Below are positions 43,391 to 52,034 of a DNA stretch of 64,000 nucleotides, one piece after another. Below the pieces are notes generated by a model. The model was not told the DNA's origin. It did not search any database and was given only the letters and a program-made list of their open reading frames with translations. A program made the translations under genes and the position numbers. Source of the stretch: Streptomyces sp. AC1-42W (GTDB taxonomy: Bacteria; Actinomycetota; Actinomycetes; Streptomycetales; Streptomycetaceae); the NCBI RefSeq assembly GCF_003248355.1, contig NZ_QKWY01000002.1, forward strand, positions 2,418,001 through 2,482,000, in the 5' to 3' direction. Position 1 is the stretch's first letter; each line of letters opens with the position of its first letter.

Positions 43391-44044
43391 GTGAGCGAGA
43401 AGACACGCAACAAGTTCAGGGCGCTCCGGGTGTTCGCGGACCTGGAACCGTCGGGCTTCACCATCGAGGACCTGCGGGCCAATCCGCTGCAGGCTCTGGA
43501 GGAGTGGATCCTCTCGGCAGCCGAGGCCGGGCAGGTCGAGCCCCACGCCATGACCCTCTGTACCGTCGGTGCCGACGGGACGCCGTCCAGCAGGGTGCTG
43601 CTCTGCAAGGACATCGACGACGAGCGGCTGTACTTCGCCACCCACGCGGACAGCCGCAAGGGCCAGGAGATCGCCCGGAATCCACGCGTCGCCGTCCAGT
43701 TCCACTGGCCGAAGGTGGGCCGCCAACTCCGCATTGTCGGCGGCGCCGAGGCGGCCGGGCGAAGCGCCGGCGAACGGGACTTCGCCGAGCGGGGGCGCGG
43801 CTCGCGGCTCTCCGCGCACCTGCGCAAGCCCACCCCGCCGGCAGACCGGGACGAGGTCTTGGCCGAGTACACACGGCTGGCCGCTGCGTACCCCGACGAG
43901 GTTCCCTGCTCGCCGAGTTGGACCCTCTACGGAATCCGCCCGGACGAAATAGAGTTCTGGGAAGCCAGTCCGGACCGGATTCACACTCGGGTGAGTTTTC
44001 GGCGTGAAGAGGGTGGCTGGCAGACCGAGTACCTCTGGCCGTGA
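43391..44044 (+). CDS. Pyridoxamine 5'-phosphate oxidase-like flavoprotein
   Basis: 217 residues from GTG 43391 (VSEKTRNKFRAL); the alternative GTG at 43355 adds a low-quality extension. The FMN-binding stretch SSRVLLCKDIDDERLYFATHADSRKGQEIARNPRVAVQFHW matches PdxH/PhzG. The usual C-terminal RLxP is YLWP here, so the substrate may differ from pyridoxamine phosphate. It could supply PLP to the aminotransferase or oxidise a pathway intermediate. Coupled by GTGA to the sulfatase-like gene. Confidence 0.8.
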   Translation: MSEKTRNKFRALRVFADLEPSGFTIEDLRANPLQALEEWILSAAEAGQVEPHAMTLCTVGADGTPSSRVLLCKDIDDERLYFATHADSRKGQEIARNPRVAVQFHWPKVGRQLRIVGGAEAAGRSAGERDFAERGRGSRLSAHLRKPTPPADRDEVLAEYTRLAAAYPDEVPCSPSWTLYGIRPDEIEFWEASPDRIHTRVSFRREEGGWQTEYLWP

Positions 44045-45555
44045 CGGACCGGACCGTAACACCCCGGCGCCGCAACGTCCTTCTGATCGTCGCCGACCAG
44101 CTCCGCCCCGATGCGCTGGGCTGCTACGGCGCCCCCCACGCGCGTACCCCGCACCTGGACGCGCTGGCCACCAGGGGTGCGCGCTTCGAGCGGCACTACT
44201 CCGTGACCGCGCCCTGCGGGCCCGCCCGCGAATCCCTGCTGACCGGTGTCTACCAGTCGGTCCACCGAGTGGTGAGCAACCGCACCCGCGCCGACGACAC
44301 GCGGCCGAACCTGGCGACCGCACTCGCCCTGGCCGGCATCGCCTCCCATGTCGTCGGGTACACCGACACCGTGGCCGACGGGGCTTCGGGCGACGGCGAG
44401 ACCGTCCCCAGGGGGTTCACCTGGCACACCAGGTTCAATCTCAACCGCGCGGGGCTGCGCTCGTGGCTCGACCACCTGGCCGCGCACGGGCAACCCGTGC
44501 CCGACGACCCGATGGACGTCCTGCTCCCCGCCCCGGGCAGCCGCAACCTCGCCCGCTATCCGGCAGAGCTCAGCGACACCGCCTTCGTCGCCGACCGTAC
44601 TATTGACTGCATGGCCGGGCTGGGGAACCGGCCCTGGCTCATCCTGGCGACGTTCCTGCGCCCCCACCCGCCCTGGGTGGCACCGTTCCCCTACGACCGG
44701 CTGCACGACCCGGCCGATATGGCGGCCCCGCTCCGGGCGGCGAGCCGGGCGGAGGAGGGCGGACGCCATCCCTTCCTGCGCCACTGGGTCGGGCGTGACG
44801 TACCGGACACCGCGCCCGCAGACCTGACCGCGCAGGCCGTAGCCGCGCACCGGGCGACCTACTTCGGACTGGTCAGCGAGGTCGACCATCATGTCGGACG
44901 GATCCTCACCGCCTTGGAGGACCTCGGCCGAGCGCAAGACACTCTCGTCGTGGTCACCGCCGACCACGGCGACACACTCGGCGATCACTGGAGCCTGGGG
45001 ACGGGAGGCTTCCGGGAGACCGCCTACCGGGTGCCGCTGATCGTAGCCGCCCCGGAACGAAGGGCCGCCGCAACCGTGACCGCTCCCACGGAATCGGTGG
45101 ACGTCGCGCCCACCGTGCTCGACTGGGCCGGGGCGCCGGCACTGCCGTGGAGCAGCGGGCACTCGCTTCTTCCGTTCCTGTCCGATTCCGCAGGGCACAC
45201 GCCATGGCCCAGGTCCGAGATCGTCCACGAATTCGACTTCCGCGACCCGGTGCACCGCGTTCCGGAACGGGCGATGGGCCTCAGCCCGCAGGAGTGCAAC
45301 CTCGCGGTACTGCGTGGGCCACGCTTCACCTACGTACACTTTCCGGGGCAACAACCCCTGCTTTTCGACCAGTTGGACGATCCTGGGGAAGGCAGGAACC
45401 TCGCCGGACTGCCGCAGTACGAGCAGGTGCTGGTCGACTGTGCGCGCCGCCTGCTGGACCACCGGATGCGGCACGCGGACCAGGCACGCGCAGATCTCGT
45501 CGCAACGACCTCCGGTAACGGCACCGCCCCGAGACCTCCCAGGAGAGCCACATGA
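44041..45555 (+). CDS. Sulfatase-superfamily hydrolase (possible phosphonate monoester hydrolase)
   Basis: 504 residues from GTG 44041. N-terminal metal site LLIVADQLRPDALGCYG, the formylglycine signature CGPARESLLTG with Cys59 (CxPxR), and the second metal site TADHGDTLGDHWS are intact. The superfamily includes arylsulfatases and phosphonate monoester/phosphodiester hydrolases. In a locus with a cytidylyltransferase, removal of CMP from a phosphonate ester is a fitting role, but sulfatase activity cannot be excluded. No signal peptide, so it is cytoplasmic. Confidence 0.82.
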   Translation: MTDRTVTPRRRNVLLIVADQLRPDALGCYGAPHARTPHLDALATRGARFERHYSVTAPCGPARESLLTGVYQSVHRVVSNRTRADDTRPNLATALALAGIASHVVGYTDTVADGASGDGETVPRGFTWHTRFNLNRAGLRSWLDHLAAHGQPVPDDPMDVLLPAPGSRNLARYPAELSDTAFVADRTIDCMAGLGNRPWLILATFLRPHPPWVAPFPYDRLHDPADMAAPLRAASRAEEGGRHPFLRHWVGRDVPDTAPADLTAQAVAAHRATYFGLVSEVDHHVGRILTALEDLGRAQDTLVVVTADHGDTLGDHWSLGTGGFRETAYRVPLIVAAPERRAAATVTAPTESVDVAPTVLDWAGAPALPWSSGHSLLPFLSDSAGHTPWPRSEIVHEFDFRDPVHRVPERAMGLSPQECNLAVLRGPRFTYVHFPGQQPLLFDQLDDPGEGRNLAGLPQYEQVLVDCARRLLDHRMRHADQARADLVATTSGNGTAPRPPRRAT

Positions 45556-46400
45556 CCCCGACCACCGCCGGCCAACGGGAGGTGCCGGCTCTCCTGATCC
45601 TCAAGATCGGCGGAGGGCTGTTCTCCGTCAAGAGCCGCGACCACGACATCGACCACGACGCCGTCGCGGGCTACGCCAGGCAGGTCGCGGACCTGGCCGC
45701 GGCGGCACCCGGCCGGGTGGTACTGGTCTCGGGTGGCGGATCCTACGGCCATGGAGCGGTGCGTCACCTGGACCCGGAGGATCCATGGGCAGCCCTCCCG
45801 CTCACCGGTGCCAACGCCGAGTTGCGCTGGATCTGGACCACAGCCCTCCGCCGGGCCGGCGCACTGGCCTTCCCCGTCCAACTGGCCGCCGCCGCCGTAC
45901 TGGAGGAAGACGGCGCGGTCGTTGGCGTCGGCAGCCTCCCGCGCCTCCTGGCCACCGGAGCGCTCCCCGTACTCACCGGCGACTGCCTTCTCCACCCCGA
46001 CGGCTCCCTGCGCGTCGTCGGCAGCGACCACGTGCCGGCCGCGCTGCTCGGGCTTTCGGCGGGTCCTGTCCGGGTCGCCATGCTCACCGACGTGGAGGGT
46101 GTGCTCGACGACGGGCGGACCATACCGTGGATCGACCCACGCGAGGCCGGGCCCGCTCGCGACGCCCTGCGGGTGGCACCCGAGTGGGACACCACCGGGG
46201 CGATGGCCGGCAAGCTGGACGCCGTCCTCGCCTGCGCCCGGCGCGGTGCCGAGTGCCTGATCCTGCGCGGTGACCCGGATCAGCCCGATCTGCGGCACCT
46301 GCTCCGCCCGGTCTCGGACTGGCCCGCGGAGCTCCGGCATACCCGGATCGCCGGCAGCGAGCCGACGGCCGGGCAGCAGGTGGACACGGTGCCCGCTTGA
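45552..46400 (+). CDS. FomA/isopentenyl-phosphate-kinase-like amino-acid-kinase-fold enzyme
   Basis: 282 residues. LILKIGGGLFSVK at the N-terminus, VLVSGGGSYGHGAV, and LTGDCLLHPDGSLRVVGSDHVPAALLG are the motifs of the isopentenyl phosphate kinase/FomA group. FomA phosphorylates fosfomycin for self-resistance. Placed at the end of a phosphonate locus and coupled to the hydrolase gene, this one probably phosphorylates a phosphonate, for resistance or biosynthesis. The lysine and the catalytic histidine region GSYGH are conserved. Confidence 0.82.
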   Translation: MTPTTAGQREVPALLILKIGGGLFSVKSRDHDIDHDAVAGYARQVADLAAAAPGRVVLVSGGGSYGHGAVRHLDPEDPWAALPLTGANAELRWIWTTALRRAGALAFPVQLAAAAVLEEDGAVVGVGSLPRLLATGALPVLTGDCLLHPDGSLRVVGSDHVPAALLGLSAGPVRVAMLTDVEGVLDDGRTIPWIDPREAGPARDALRVAPEWDTTGAMAGKLDAVLACARRGAECLILRGDPDQPDLRHLLRPVSDWPAELRHTRIAGSEPTAGQQVDTVPA

Positions 46401-46423
46401 CGGCGCCGCGGCGGCCGGGGACA

Positions 46424-46441
46424 GGTGCCGGGGCCGGCACC
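46424..46441 (+). terminator. Terminator-like hairpin after the kinase gene
   Basis: GGTGCCG and CGGCACC pair perfectly around GGGC, 23 nt after the stop. It marks the end of the phosphonate locus. Confidence 0.6.
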
Positions 46442-46542
46442 CGCTCTCCTGCGGGGGGCACGGCGAGGAAGGGTGTACGCGCAATCGTGTCCGTGAGAAC
46501 GGGGAGCAGCCCCGGTCCGGACCGGGCGCCCGGGACCCGCCC

Positions 46543-46571
46543 GTGACCGGCCCGTGACCGGCCAGTAGAGT
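46543..46571 (+). promoter_or_regulatory. Promoter of cobLM
   Basis: GTGACC (46543-46548) and TAGAGT (46566-46571) are 17 nt apart, 36 nt before the cobL start. The -35 region is duplicated (second GTGACC at 46554). No cobalamin riboswitch lies here. Confidence 0.45.
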
Positions 46572-46607
46572 GCGGAGGCGCCCGCCCCCGAACCCGAGGT
46601 ACCGTCC

Positions 46608-47882
46608 GTGACCCCCGAGCACCCCCTCCCGCCCGCAGTGACCGTGGTCGGGATCGGCGCCGACGGCTGGACGGGCCTCACCGACCCGTCGCGCACCGCC
46701 CTGCGCGACGCCCGGGTCCTCATCGGCGCCGGCCGCCAACTCGGCCTCCTGCCACCGGAGTGCACTGGCGAGCGGGTGCCCTGGCCCTCACCGCTGCGCC
46801 CCGCCGTGCCCGGCCTGCTCGCCGCCCACACCGGCCGCCGCATCGCCGTCCTGGCCAGCGGCGACCCGATGTTCTACGGGATCGGCCGCGCCCTCACCGA
46901 AGTCCTGGGCGCCGAACGGCTGCGCGTCCTGCCGCACCCCTCGTCCGTGTCCTACGCCTGCGCCCGCCTCGGCTGGCCGCTGGAGGACACCGAGGTCGTC
47001 ACCCTCGTCGGCCGCCCCGCCGCCCGGCTCGCCGCCGCCCTGCACGACGGCCGCCGGCTGCTCGTCCTCAGCGCCGACGCCACCACCCCGGCCGGCATCG
47101 CCGCCCTGCTCCGGGACCGGGGCTTCGGACCCAGCCGCCTGAAGGTCCTCGAACAGCTCGGCGGCGAGGACGAGGCGTGCGCCGAGGGCACCGCCGACAC
47201 CTGGGACCGGCCGCCGGGCGACCCGCTCAACGTCGTCGCCGTCGAGTGCCGCGCCGCCCCCGGCACCCTGCGCCTGGGCGCCGTGCCCGGTCTGCCCGAC
47301 GAGGCGTACGAGCACGACGGCCAGCTGACCAAGCGCCATGTCCGGGCCGTCACCCTCGGCGTGCTCGCGCCCGCCCCCGGCGAACTCCTCTGGGACATCG
47401 GCGGCGGCTCCGGCTCCATCGCCGTCGAGTGGATGCGCGCCCACCCCTCCTGCCGGGCCGTCGCCGTGGAACGCGACCCGGTGCGCGCGGCGCGCATCGA
47501 GGCGAACGCCGCCCGGCTCGGCGTGCCCGGACTGCGCGTCGTCACCGGCCGTGCCCCCGGCTGCCTGGACGGACTCCCCGCCCCGGACGCCGTGTTCATC
47601 GGCGGCGGCCTCACCGCGCCCGGCCTCCTCGACGCCTGCCTCGACGCGCTGCCGCCCGGCGGCCGGCTCGTCGCCAACACGGTCACCCTGGAATCCGAGG
47701 CCCTGCTCACCGACCGCTACCGGCGCCACGGCGGCGAACTCGTCCGGCTCGCCGTGGCGCACGCTGCCCCGGTCGGCGCCTTCACCGGCTGGCGCCAGGC
47801 GATGCCCGTCACCCAATGGTCGGTACGCAAACCCGCCGGCCCCGCCCGTGCCCCCGTACAACCCCCAGGAGACGACAGATGA
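46608..47882 (+). CDS. cobL: Precorrin-6Y C5,15-methyltransferase (decarboxylating)
   Basis: 424 residues from GTG 46608. CbiE-like tetrapyrrole methylase half (VTVVGIGADGWTGL, VLASGDPMFYGIG, LPHPSSVSYACARLGWP) fused to a CbiT-like half with the SAM motif LLWDIGGGSGSIAVEWMR. It methylates C5 and C15 and removes the C12 acetate carboxyl in aerobic cobalamin synthesis. Coupled to cobM. Confidence 0.94.
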   Translation: MTPEHPLPPAVTVVGIGADGWTGLTDPSRTALRDARVLIGAGRQLGLLPPECTGERVPWPSPLRPAVPGLLAAHTGRRIAVLASGDPMFYGIGRALTEVLGAERLRVLPHPSSVSYACARLGWPLEDTEVVTLVGRPAARLAAALHDGRRLLVLSADATTPAGIAALLRDRGFGPSRLKVLEQLGGEDEACAEGTADTWDRPPGDPLNVVAVECRAAPGTLRLGAVPGLPDEAYEHDGQLTKRHVRAVTLGVLAPAPGELLWDIGGGSGSIAVEWMRAHPSCRAVAVERDPVRAARIEANAARLGVPGLRVVTGRAPGCLDGLPAPDAVFIGGGLTAPGLLDACLDALPPGGRLVANTVTLESEALLTDRYRRHGGELVRLAVAHAAPVGAFTGWRQAMPVTQWSVRKPAGPARAPVQPPGDDR

Positions 47883-48628
47883 CCGTGTACTTCATCGGAG
47901 CGGGACCGGGAGCGGCCGACCTGATCACCGTGCGCGGCGCGCGCGTCCTGGCCTCCTGCCACGTGTGCCTGTACGCGGGCAGCCTGGTGCCCCGCGAACT
48001 CCTCGCCGAATGCCCGGACGACGCGCGCCTGGTGGACACCGCGCAGCTCGACATCGACCGCATCACCGCCGAACTCGTCGCCGCGCACCGGGCAGGGCAC
48101 GACGTGGCGCGGCTGCACTCCGGCGACCCGTCGGTGTTCAGCGCCGTCAACGAGCAGATGCGCCGCCTGGACGAGGCGGGCGTGCCCTACGAAGTGGTGC
48201 CCGGCGTCCCCGCGTTCGCGGCTGCCGCCGCCGCGCTCAAGCGGGAACTGACCGTGCCGACCGTGGGCCAGACCGTCATCCTGACCCGGATCGCCCAGCG
48301 CGCCACCGCCATGCCGGAGGGCGAGGACCTGGCGACCCTGGGCCGCAGCGGCGCGCTGATCGTGCTGCACCTCGCCGCCCGTTACGTGGACCGCGTCGTC
48401 GGGGAACTGCTGCCGCACTACGGGGCCGACTGCCCGGCCGCCGTCGTCGCCATGGCCTCCCGCCCCGACGAGCTGATCCTGCGCGGCACCCTGGACGACA
48501 TCGCGGACCAGGTGAAGGCGGCCGGCGTCATCCGCACCGCCGTCATCATGGTCGGCCGCACCCTGGGCGCCGAGCAGTTCCACGACAGCCACCTCTACTC
48601 GCCCGCCCGCGACCGCCACACCTGCTGA
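47879..48628 (+). CDS. cobM: Precorrin-4 C11-methyltransferase
   Basis: 249 residues. Typical start MTVYFIGAGPGAADLITVRGA, glycine loop RLHSGDPSVFSAVNEQ, and VPGVPAFAAAAAALKRELTVP followed by ILTR are the CobM/CbiF pattern. Overlaps cobL by ATGA and ends convergently with cbiD. Confidence 0.95.
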   Translation: MTVYFIGAGPGAADLITVRGARVLASCHVCLYAGSLVPRELLAECPDDARLVDTAQLDIDRITAELVAAHRAGHDVARLHSGDPSVFSAVNEQMRRLDEAGVPYEVVPGVPAFAAAAAALKRELTVPTVGQTVILTRIAQRATAMPEGEDLATLGRSGALIVLHLAARYVDRVVGELLPHYGADCPAAVVAMASRPDELILRGTLDDIADQVKAAGVIRTAVIMVGRTLGAEQFHDSHLYSPARDRHTC

Positions 48629-48665
48629 CCGCCGGCCGGGCGCACGGGCGTCAGCGCGCGGGACA

Positions 48666-49781
48666 TCAGCGCACCGGGCTGCGCCCCACCACCGTGCCCG
48701 CCCGGTCGATGCAGATCACGTCCACCGCCACCGGGGCGCCCCGCAGCACCGACAGCGCCTGGTCCCGCGCGGCCACGGCCACCAGATCACCCAGCGGAAC
48801 ACCGTGCGCCTGGCTCAGCCGCAGGGCGGCCAGGCCGGTGTTGGCGACGGCGATCTCGGCGGCCAGGGCCTCGTCGGCGCCACCGCGCCGGGCCAGCTCG
48901 GCGAGCTGCCCCTTGTCCACCTGGGAGCGCCCCGAGTGCAGGTCGAGATGACCGGCGGCCAGCTTCGACAGCTTGGCGAACCCGCCGCAGATCGTGAGCC
49001 GTTCCACCGGATGCCGCCGTACGTACTTGAGTACCGCGCCCGCGAAGTCGCCCATGTCCAGCAGCGCGATCTCCGGCAGCCCGTACACGGCGACCACCGT
49101 CTTCTCCGAGGTGGAGCCCGTGCACCCGGCGACATGGGTGCGCCCGTCCGCGAGCGCCACGTCCACGCCCCGGCGGATGGAGTCGATCCACGCCGAGCAG
49201 GAGTACGGCACCACGATCCCGGTCGTGCCCAGGATCGACAGACCGCCCAGGATGCCCAGGCGCGGATTCCAGGTGGAGCGGGCGATCTCCTCGCCGTCGT
49301 CCACCCCGATCGTCACCTCGACGTCCCCCGAGCCGCCGTGCGCCGCCGCCACCCGCGCCAGATGCTCGCCGATCATCCGGCGCGGCACCGGGTTCACGGC
49401 CGGCTCGCCCACCTCCAGCGGCAGCCCCGGCAGCGTCACCGTGCCCACACCGGGCCCGGCCCGGAACACCACCCCCGCACCCGGCGGCAGCGCCCGCACA
49501 CTCACCCGTACCAGCGCGCCGTGCGTCACATCGGGGTCGTCGCCCGCGTCCTTCACCACGCCCGCCGTCGCCCGGTCGCCGGACAGCTCCTCCACGGCCA
49601 GCGCGAACGCCGGGGTCTCGCCGCGCGGCAGTGTGACGGTCACCGGGTCCGGGAAGTCGCCGCTCAGCAGCGCCGTGTACGCGGCGGTGGCGGCGGCCGT
49701 GGCACAGGCCCCGGTCGTCCAGCCGGGCCGCAGCCCGGTGTGCTTGAGTTGGGCACCGCGCCCGCCCTTCGCCTCATTCAA
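48666..49781 (-). CDS. cbiD: Cobalt-precorrin-5B/precorrin C1-methyltransferase CbiD
   Basis: 371 residues. LRPGWTTGACATAAATAAYTALLSG, VNPVPRRMI and the conserved LSILGTTGIVVPYSCSAWIDSIRRG are signature segments of CbiD. The presence of CbiD beside CobG is common in actinomycetes, where the pathway mixes both nomenclatures. Divergent from cobK with starts about 14 bp apart. Confidence 0.94.
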   Translation of the reverse strand: MNEAKGGRGAQLKHTGLRPGWTTGACATAAATAAYTALLSGDFPDPVTVTLPRGETPAFALAVEELSGDRATAGVVKDAGDDPDVTHGALVRVSVRALPPGAGVVFRAGPGVGTVTLPGLPLEVGEPAVNPVPRRMIGEHLARVAAAHGGSGDVEVTIGVDDGEEIARSTWNPRLGILGGLSILGTTGIVVPYSCSAWIDSIRRGVDVALADGRTHVAGCTGSTSEKTVVAVYGLPEIALLDMGDFAGAVLKYVRRHPVERLTICGGFAKLSKLAAGHLDLHSGRSQVDKGQLAELARRGGADEALAAEIAVANTGLAALRLSQAHGVPLGDLVAVAARDQALSVLRGAPVAVDVICIDRAGTVVGRSPVR

Positions 49782-49795
49782 GGATGGTCCTCCTC

Positions 49796-50545
49796 GTGCA
49801 CGTACTGATTCTGGGCGGGACGACGGAGGCGCGTCGGCTCGCCGGACTGCTGGTGGCCGGCCTGCCCGCCGGGAGCAGGGTCACCAGTTCGCTGGCCGGG
49901 CGGGTGGCCCGGCCCACGCTGCCGCCGGGCGAGGTCCGCGTCGGCGGCTTCGGCGGCGCCGAAGGGCTCGCGGACTGGCTCCGCGCACACCGGGTGCACG
50001 CGCTCATCGACGCCACCCATCCTTTCGCCGGGACGATCACGTTCAACGCGGCGGCCGCGGCCGCCGCCGCCCATGTTCCTCTGCTCATGCTGCGCCGCCC
50101 CGGCTGGGTGCCCGGTGACGGCGACGACTGGCACCCGGTCGGCTCCCTGGACGAGGCGGCGGCGGCGCTGCCCGCGCTGGGACGGCGGGTCTTCCTCACC
50201 ACCGGGCGGATGGGGCTCGCCGCCTTCGCCGGGCTGGACGGCCTGTGGTTCCTCATGCGGTCCGTGGACGCGCCCGAACCGCCGTACCCGGCGCGGATGG
50301 AGACCCTGCTCGACCGGGGCCCCTTCACCCTCGAAGGGGAGCGGGAGCTGATCCGCCGCCACCGCGTCGACGTCCTCGTCACCAAGGACAGCGGCGGCGC
50401 GGCGACCGCCCCCAAGCTGGCCGCCGCCCGCGAGGCCGGCCTCCCCGTCGTCGTCGTCCGCCGGCCACCGGTCCCGGCGGGGGGCGCGGTGGCCGGCACC
50501 CCGGAAGAGGCCCTGGCCTGGCTGACGGATCAGCTCTCCGGGTAG
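49796..50545 (+). CDS. cobK: Precorrin-6A reductase
   Basis: 249 residues from GTG 49796 (VHVLILGGTTEARRLAG). AAGGA is 11 nt upstream, whereas an ATG at 49784 has no space for a ribosome site. LIDATHPFAGTITFNAA and VLVTKDSGGAATAPKLAAAREAGLPVVVVRRP are CobK/CbiJ motifs. It reduces precorrin-6A with NADPH. Overlaps the end of cobIJ by 16 bp. Confidence 0.93.
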   Translation: MHVLILGGTTEARRLAGLLVAGLPAGSRVTSSLAGRVARPTLPPGEVRVGGFGGAEGLADWLRAHRVHALIDATHPFAGTITFNAAAAAAAAHVPLLMLRRPGWVPGDGDDWHPVGSLDEAAAALPALGRRVFLTTGRMGLAAFAGLDGLWFLMRSVDAPEPPYPARMETLLDRGPFTLEGERELIRRHRVDVLVTKDSGGAATAPKLAAAREAGLPVVVVRRPPVPAGGAVAGTPEEALAWLTDQLSG

Positions 50546-52032
50546 CGGCGCGGGGTCCACACGATCTGCCGCCCCCCGCCGCGCCGCTCCCAGCGGGTCT
50601 GCGAGGAACCGACGATCAGGATCGTGCGCATGTCCACATCGGCCGGGTCGAGGTCCGCCAGACGCACGGTCCGTACGCTCTCGGCGGGCCCGCCGACGTC
50701 CCGGCCCAGGACCACGGGCGTGTCCGGCGAGCGGTGCTCAAGGAGCAGGTCCCGCGCCTTGCCGACCTGCCAGGTCCGGCTGCGCGAACCGGGGTTGTAC
50801 AGCGCCAGCACCAGATCGGCCGACGCGGCCGCGGCGAGCCGGCGCGCGATGACGTCCCACGGCTTGAGCCGGTCCGAGAGCGAGATCGCCGCGTAGTCGT
50901 GGCCCAGCGGCGCCCCGGCGCGGGCCGCCGCCGCGTTGGCGGCCGTCACCCCCGGCAGCACCCGCACCGGCACGTCCGCGTACGTCTCCTGCGACGCCAC
51001 CTCCAGCACGGCCGTGGCCATCGCGAAGACCCCCGGATCGCCGCCGGACACGACGGCGACGCGCCGCCCGCGCCGGGCCAGGTCGAGCGCGAACTCGGCC
51101 CGCTCCGACTCCACCTTGTTGTCGGAGCCGTGCCGGGTCTGCCCCGGCCGGACCGGCACCCGGTCCAGATACGTGGTGTAGCCGACGAGGTCGTCGGCGG
51201 CGGCCAGCGCGCCGCGCGTCTCGGGCGTCAGCCACAGCGGACCGGCCGGACCCGTGCCCACCACGGTCACCCCGCCGCCGTCCGGGGCGGGTTCGGGGCG
51301 GGCGTCGACCCGGCTCGGCAGGACGGCGACCGCGAAGTACGGCACGGAACCGGCGTCGGTGTCCGCCAGGTCGCCCAGCCGCTCCCCGGCCATCGTGGCG
51401 CGCTCGACGTAACGGGCCTCGGGCAGCCGGCCCGACGCCTCGAACGCGCGGCGCACGGCGGGGAAGGTGCGGCCCAGCTTCATCACCACGGCGGCGTCGG
51501 TCGCGGCCAGCCGGGCGGTCAGCTCCTCCTCGGGCAGGGTGCCGGGCAGGATCGTCAGCACCTCCTCGCCCTCCGCGAGCGGGGTGCCGAGCCGGGCGGC
51601 GGCGGCGCTGACCGAGGTCACGCCGGGGATGACCTCGGTGGGGTAGCGGTCGGCCAGCCGCTTGTGCATGTGCATGTACGAGCCGTAGAACATCGGGTCG
51701 CCCTCGGCGAGCACGGCGACCGTGCGCCCCGCGTCCAGATGGGCGGCGAGCCGGGCCGCCGCCTCCGTGTAGAAGTCCTCGATGGCGCCCCGGTAGCCGC
51801 CCGGATGGTCCGTGGTCTCCGTGGTGACCGGGTAGACGAGGGCTTCCTCGATGTGGTCGGCGCGCAGGTGCTCCGCCGCGATGGACCGGGCGATGGACCG
51901 GCCGTGCCGGGCGCTGTGGTACGCGACGACGTCCGCCCCGGCGATGGCCCGCACCGCGCGCAGGGTCATCAGCTCCGGGTCGCCGGGGCCGAGCCCGACC
52001 CCGTACAGCCGTCCCGTTGTCTGCTGGCTCAC
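50530..52032 (-). CDS. cobIJ: Fused precorrin-2 C20- and precorrin-3B C17-methyltransferase
   Basis: 500 residues from GTG 52032 (VSQQTTGRLYGVG), with AGGAAG 7 nt upstream; a GTG at 52038 is too close to it. Residues 1-240 are CobI (GLGPGDPELMTLRAVRAI, LAEGDPMFYGSYMHMH, IPGVTSVSAAAARLG). Residues about 250-500 are CobJ (VVGTGPAGPLWLTPETRGAL, VSGGDPGVFAMATAV, YNPGSRSRTWQ). Such fusions are known in actinomycetes. Two nucleotides after the cobH stop. Confidence 0.94.
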   Translation of the reverse strand: MSQQTTGRLYGVGLGPGDPELMTLRAVRAIAGADVVAYHSARHGRSIARSIAAEHLRADHIEEALVYPVTTETTDHPGGYRGAIEDFYTEAAARLAAHLDAGRTVAVLAEGDPMFYGSYMHMHKRLADRYPTEVIPGVTSVSAAAARLGTPLAEGEEVLTILPGTLPEEELTARLAATDAAVVMKLGRTFPAVRRAFEASGRLPEARYVERATMAGERLGDLADTDAGSVPYFAVAVLPSRVDARPEPAPDGGGVTVVGTGPAGPLWLTPETRGALAAADDLVGYTTYLDRVPVRPGQTRHGSDNKVESERAEFALDLARRGRRVAVVSGGDPGVFAMATAVLEVASQETYADVPVRVLPGVTAANAAAARAGAPLGHDYAAISLSDRLKPWDVIARRLAAAASADLVLALYNPGSRSRTWQVGKARDLLLEHRSPDTPVVLGRDVGGPAESVRTVRLADLDPADVDMRTILIVGSSQTRWERRGGGRQIVWTPRRYPES

Positions 52033-52034
52033 GG

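Noticed and set aside
44041..45555. Assigning the hydrolase firmly as arylsulfatase
   Set aside because: The CxPxR signature is shared by sulfatases and phosphonate monoester hydrolases; context favours the latter but does not prove it.
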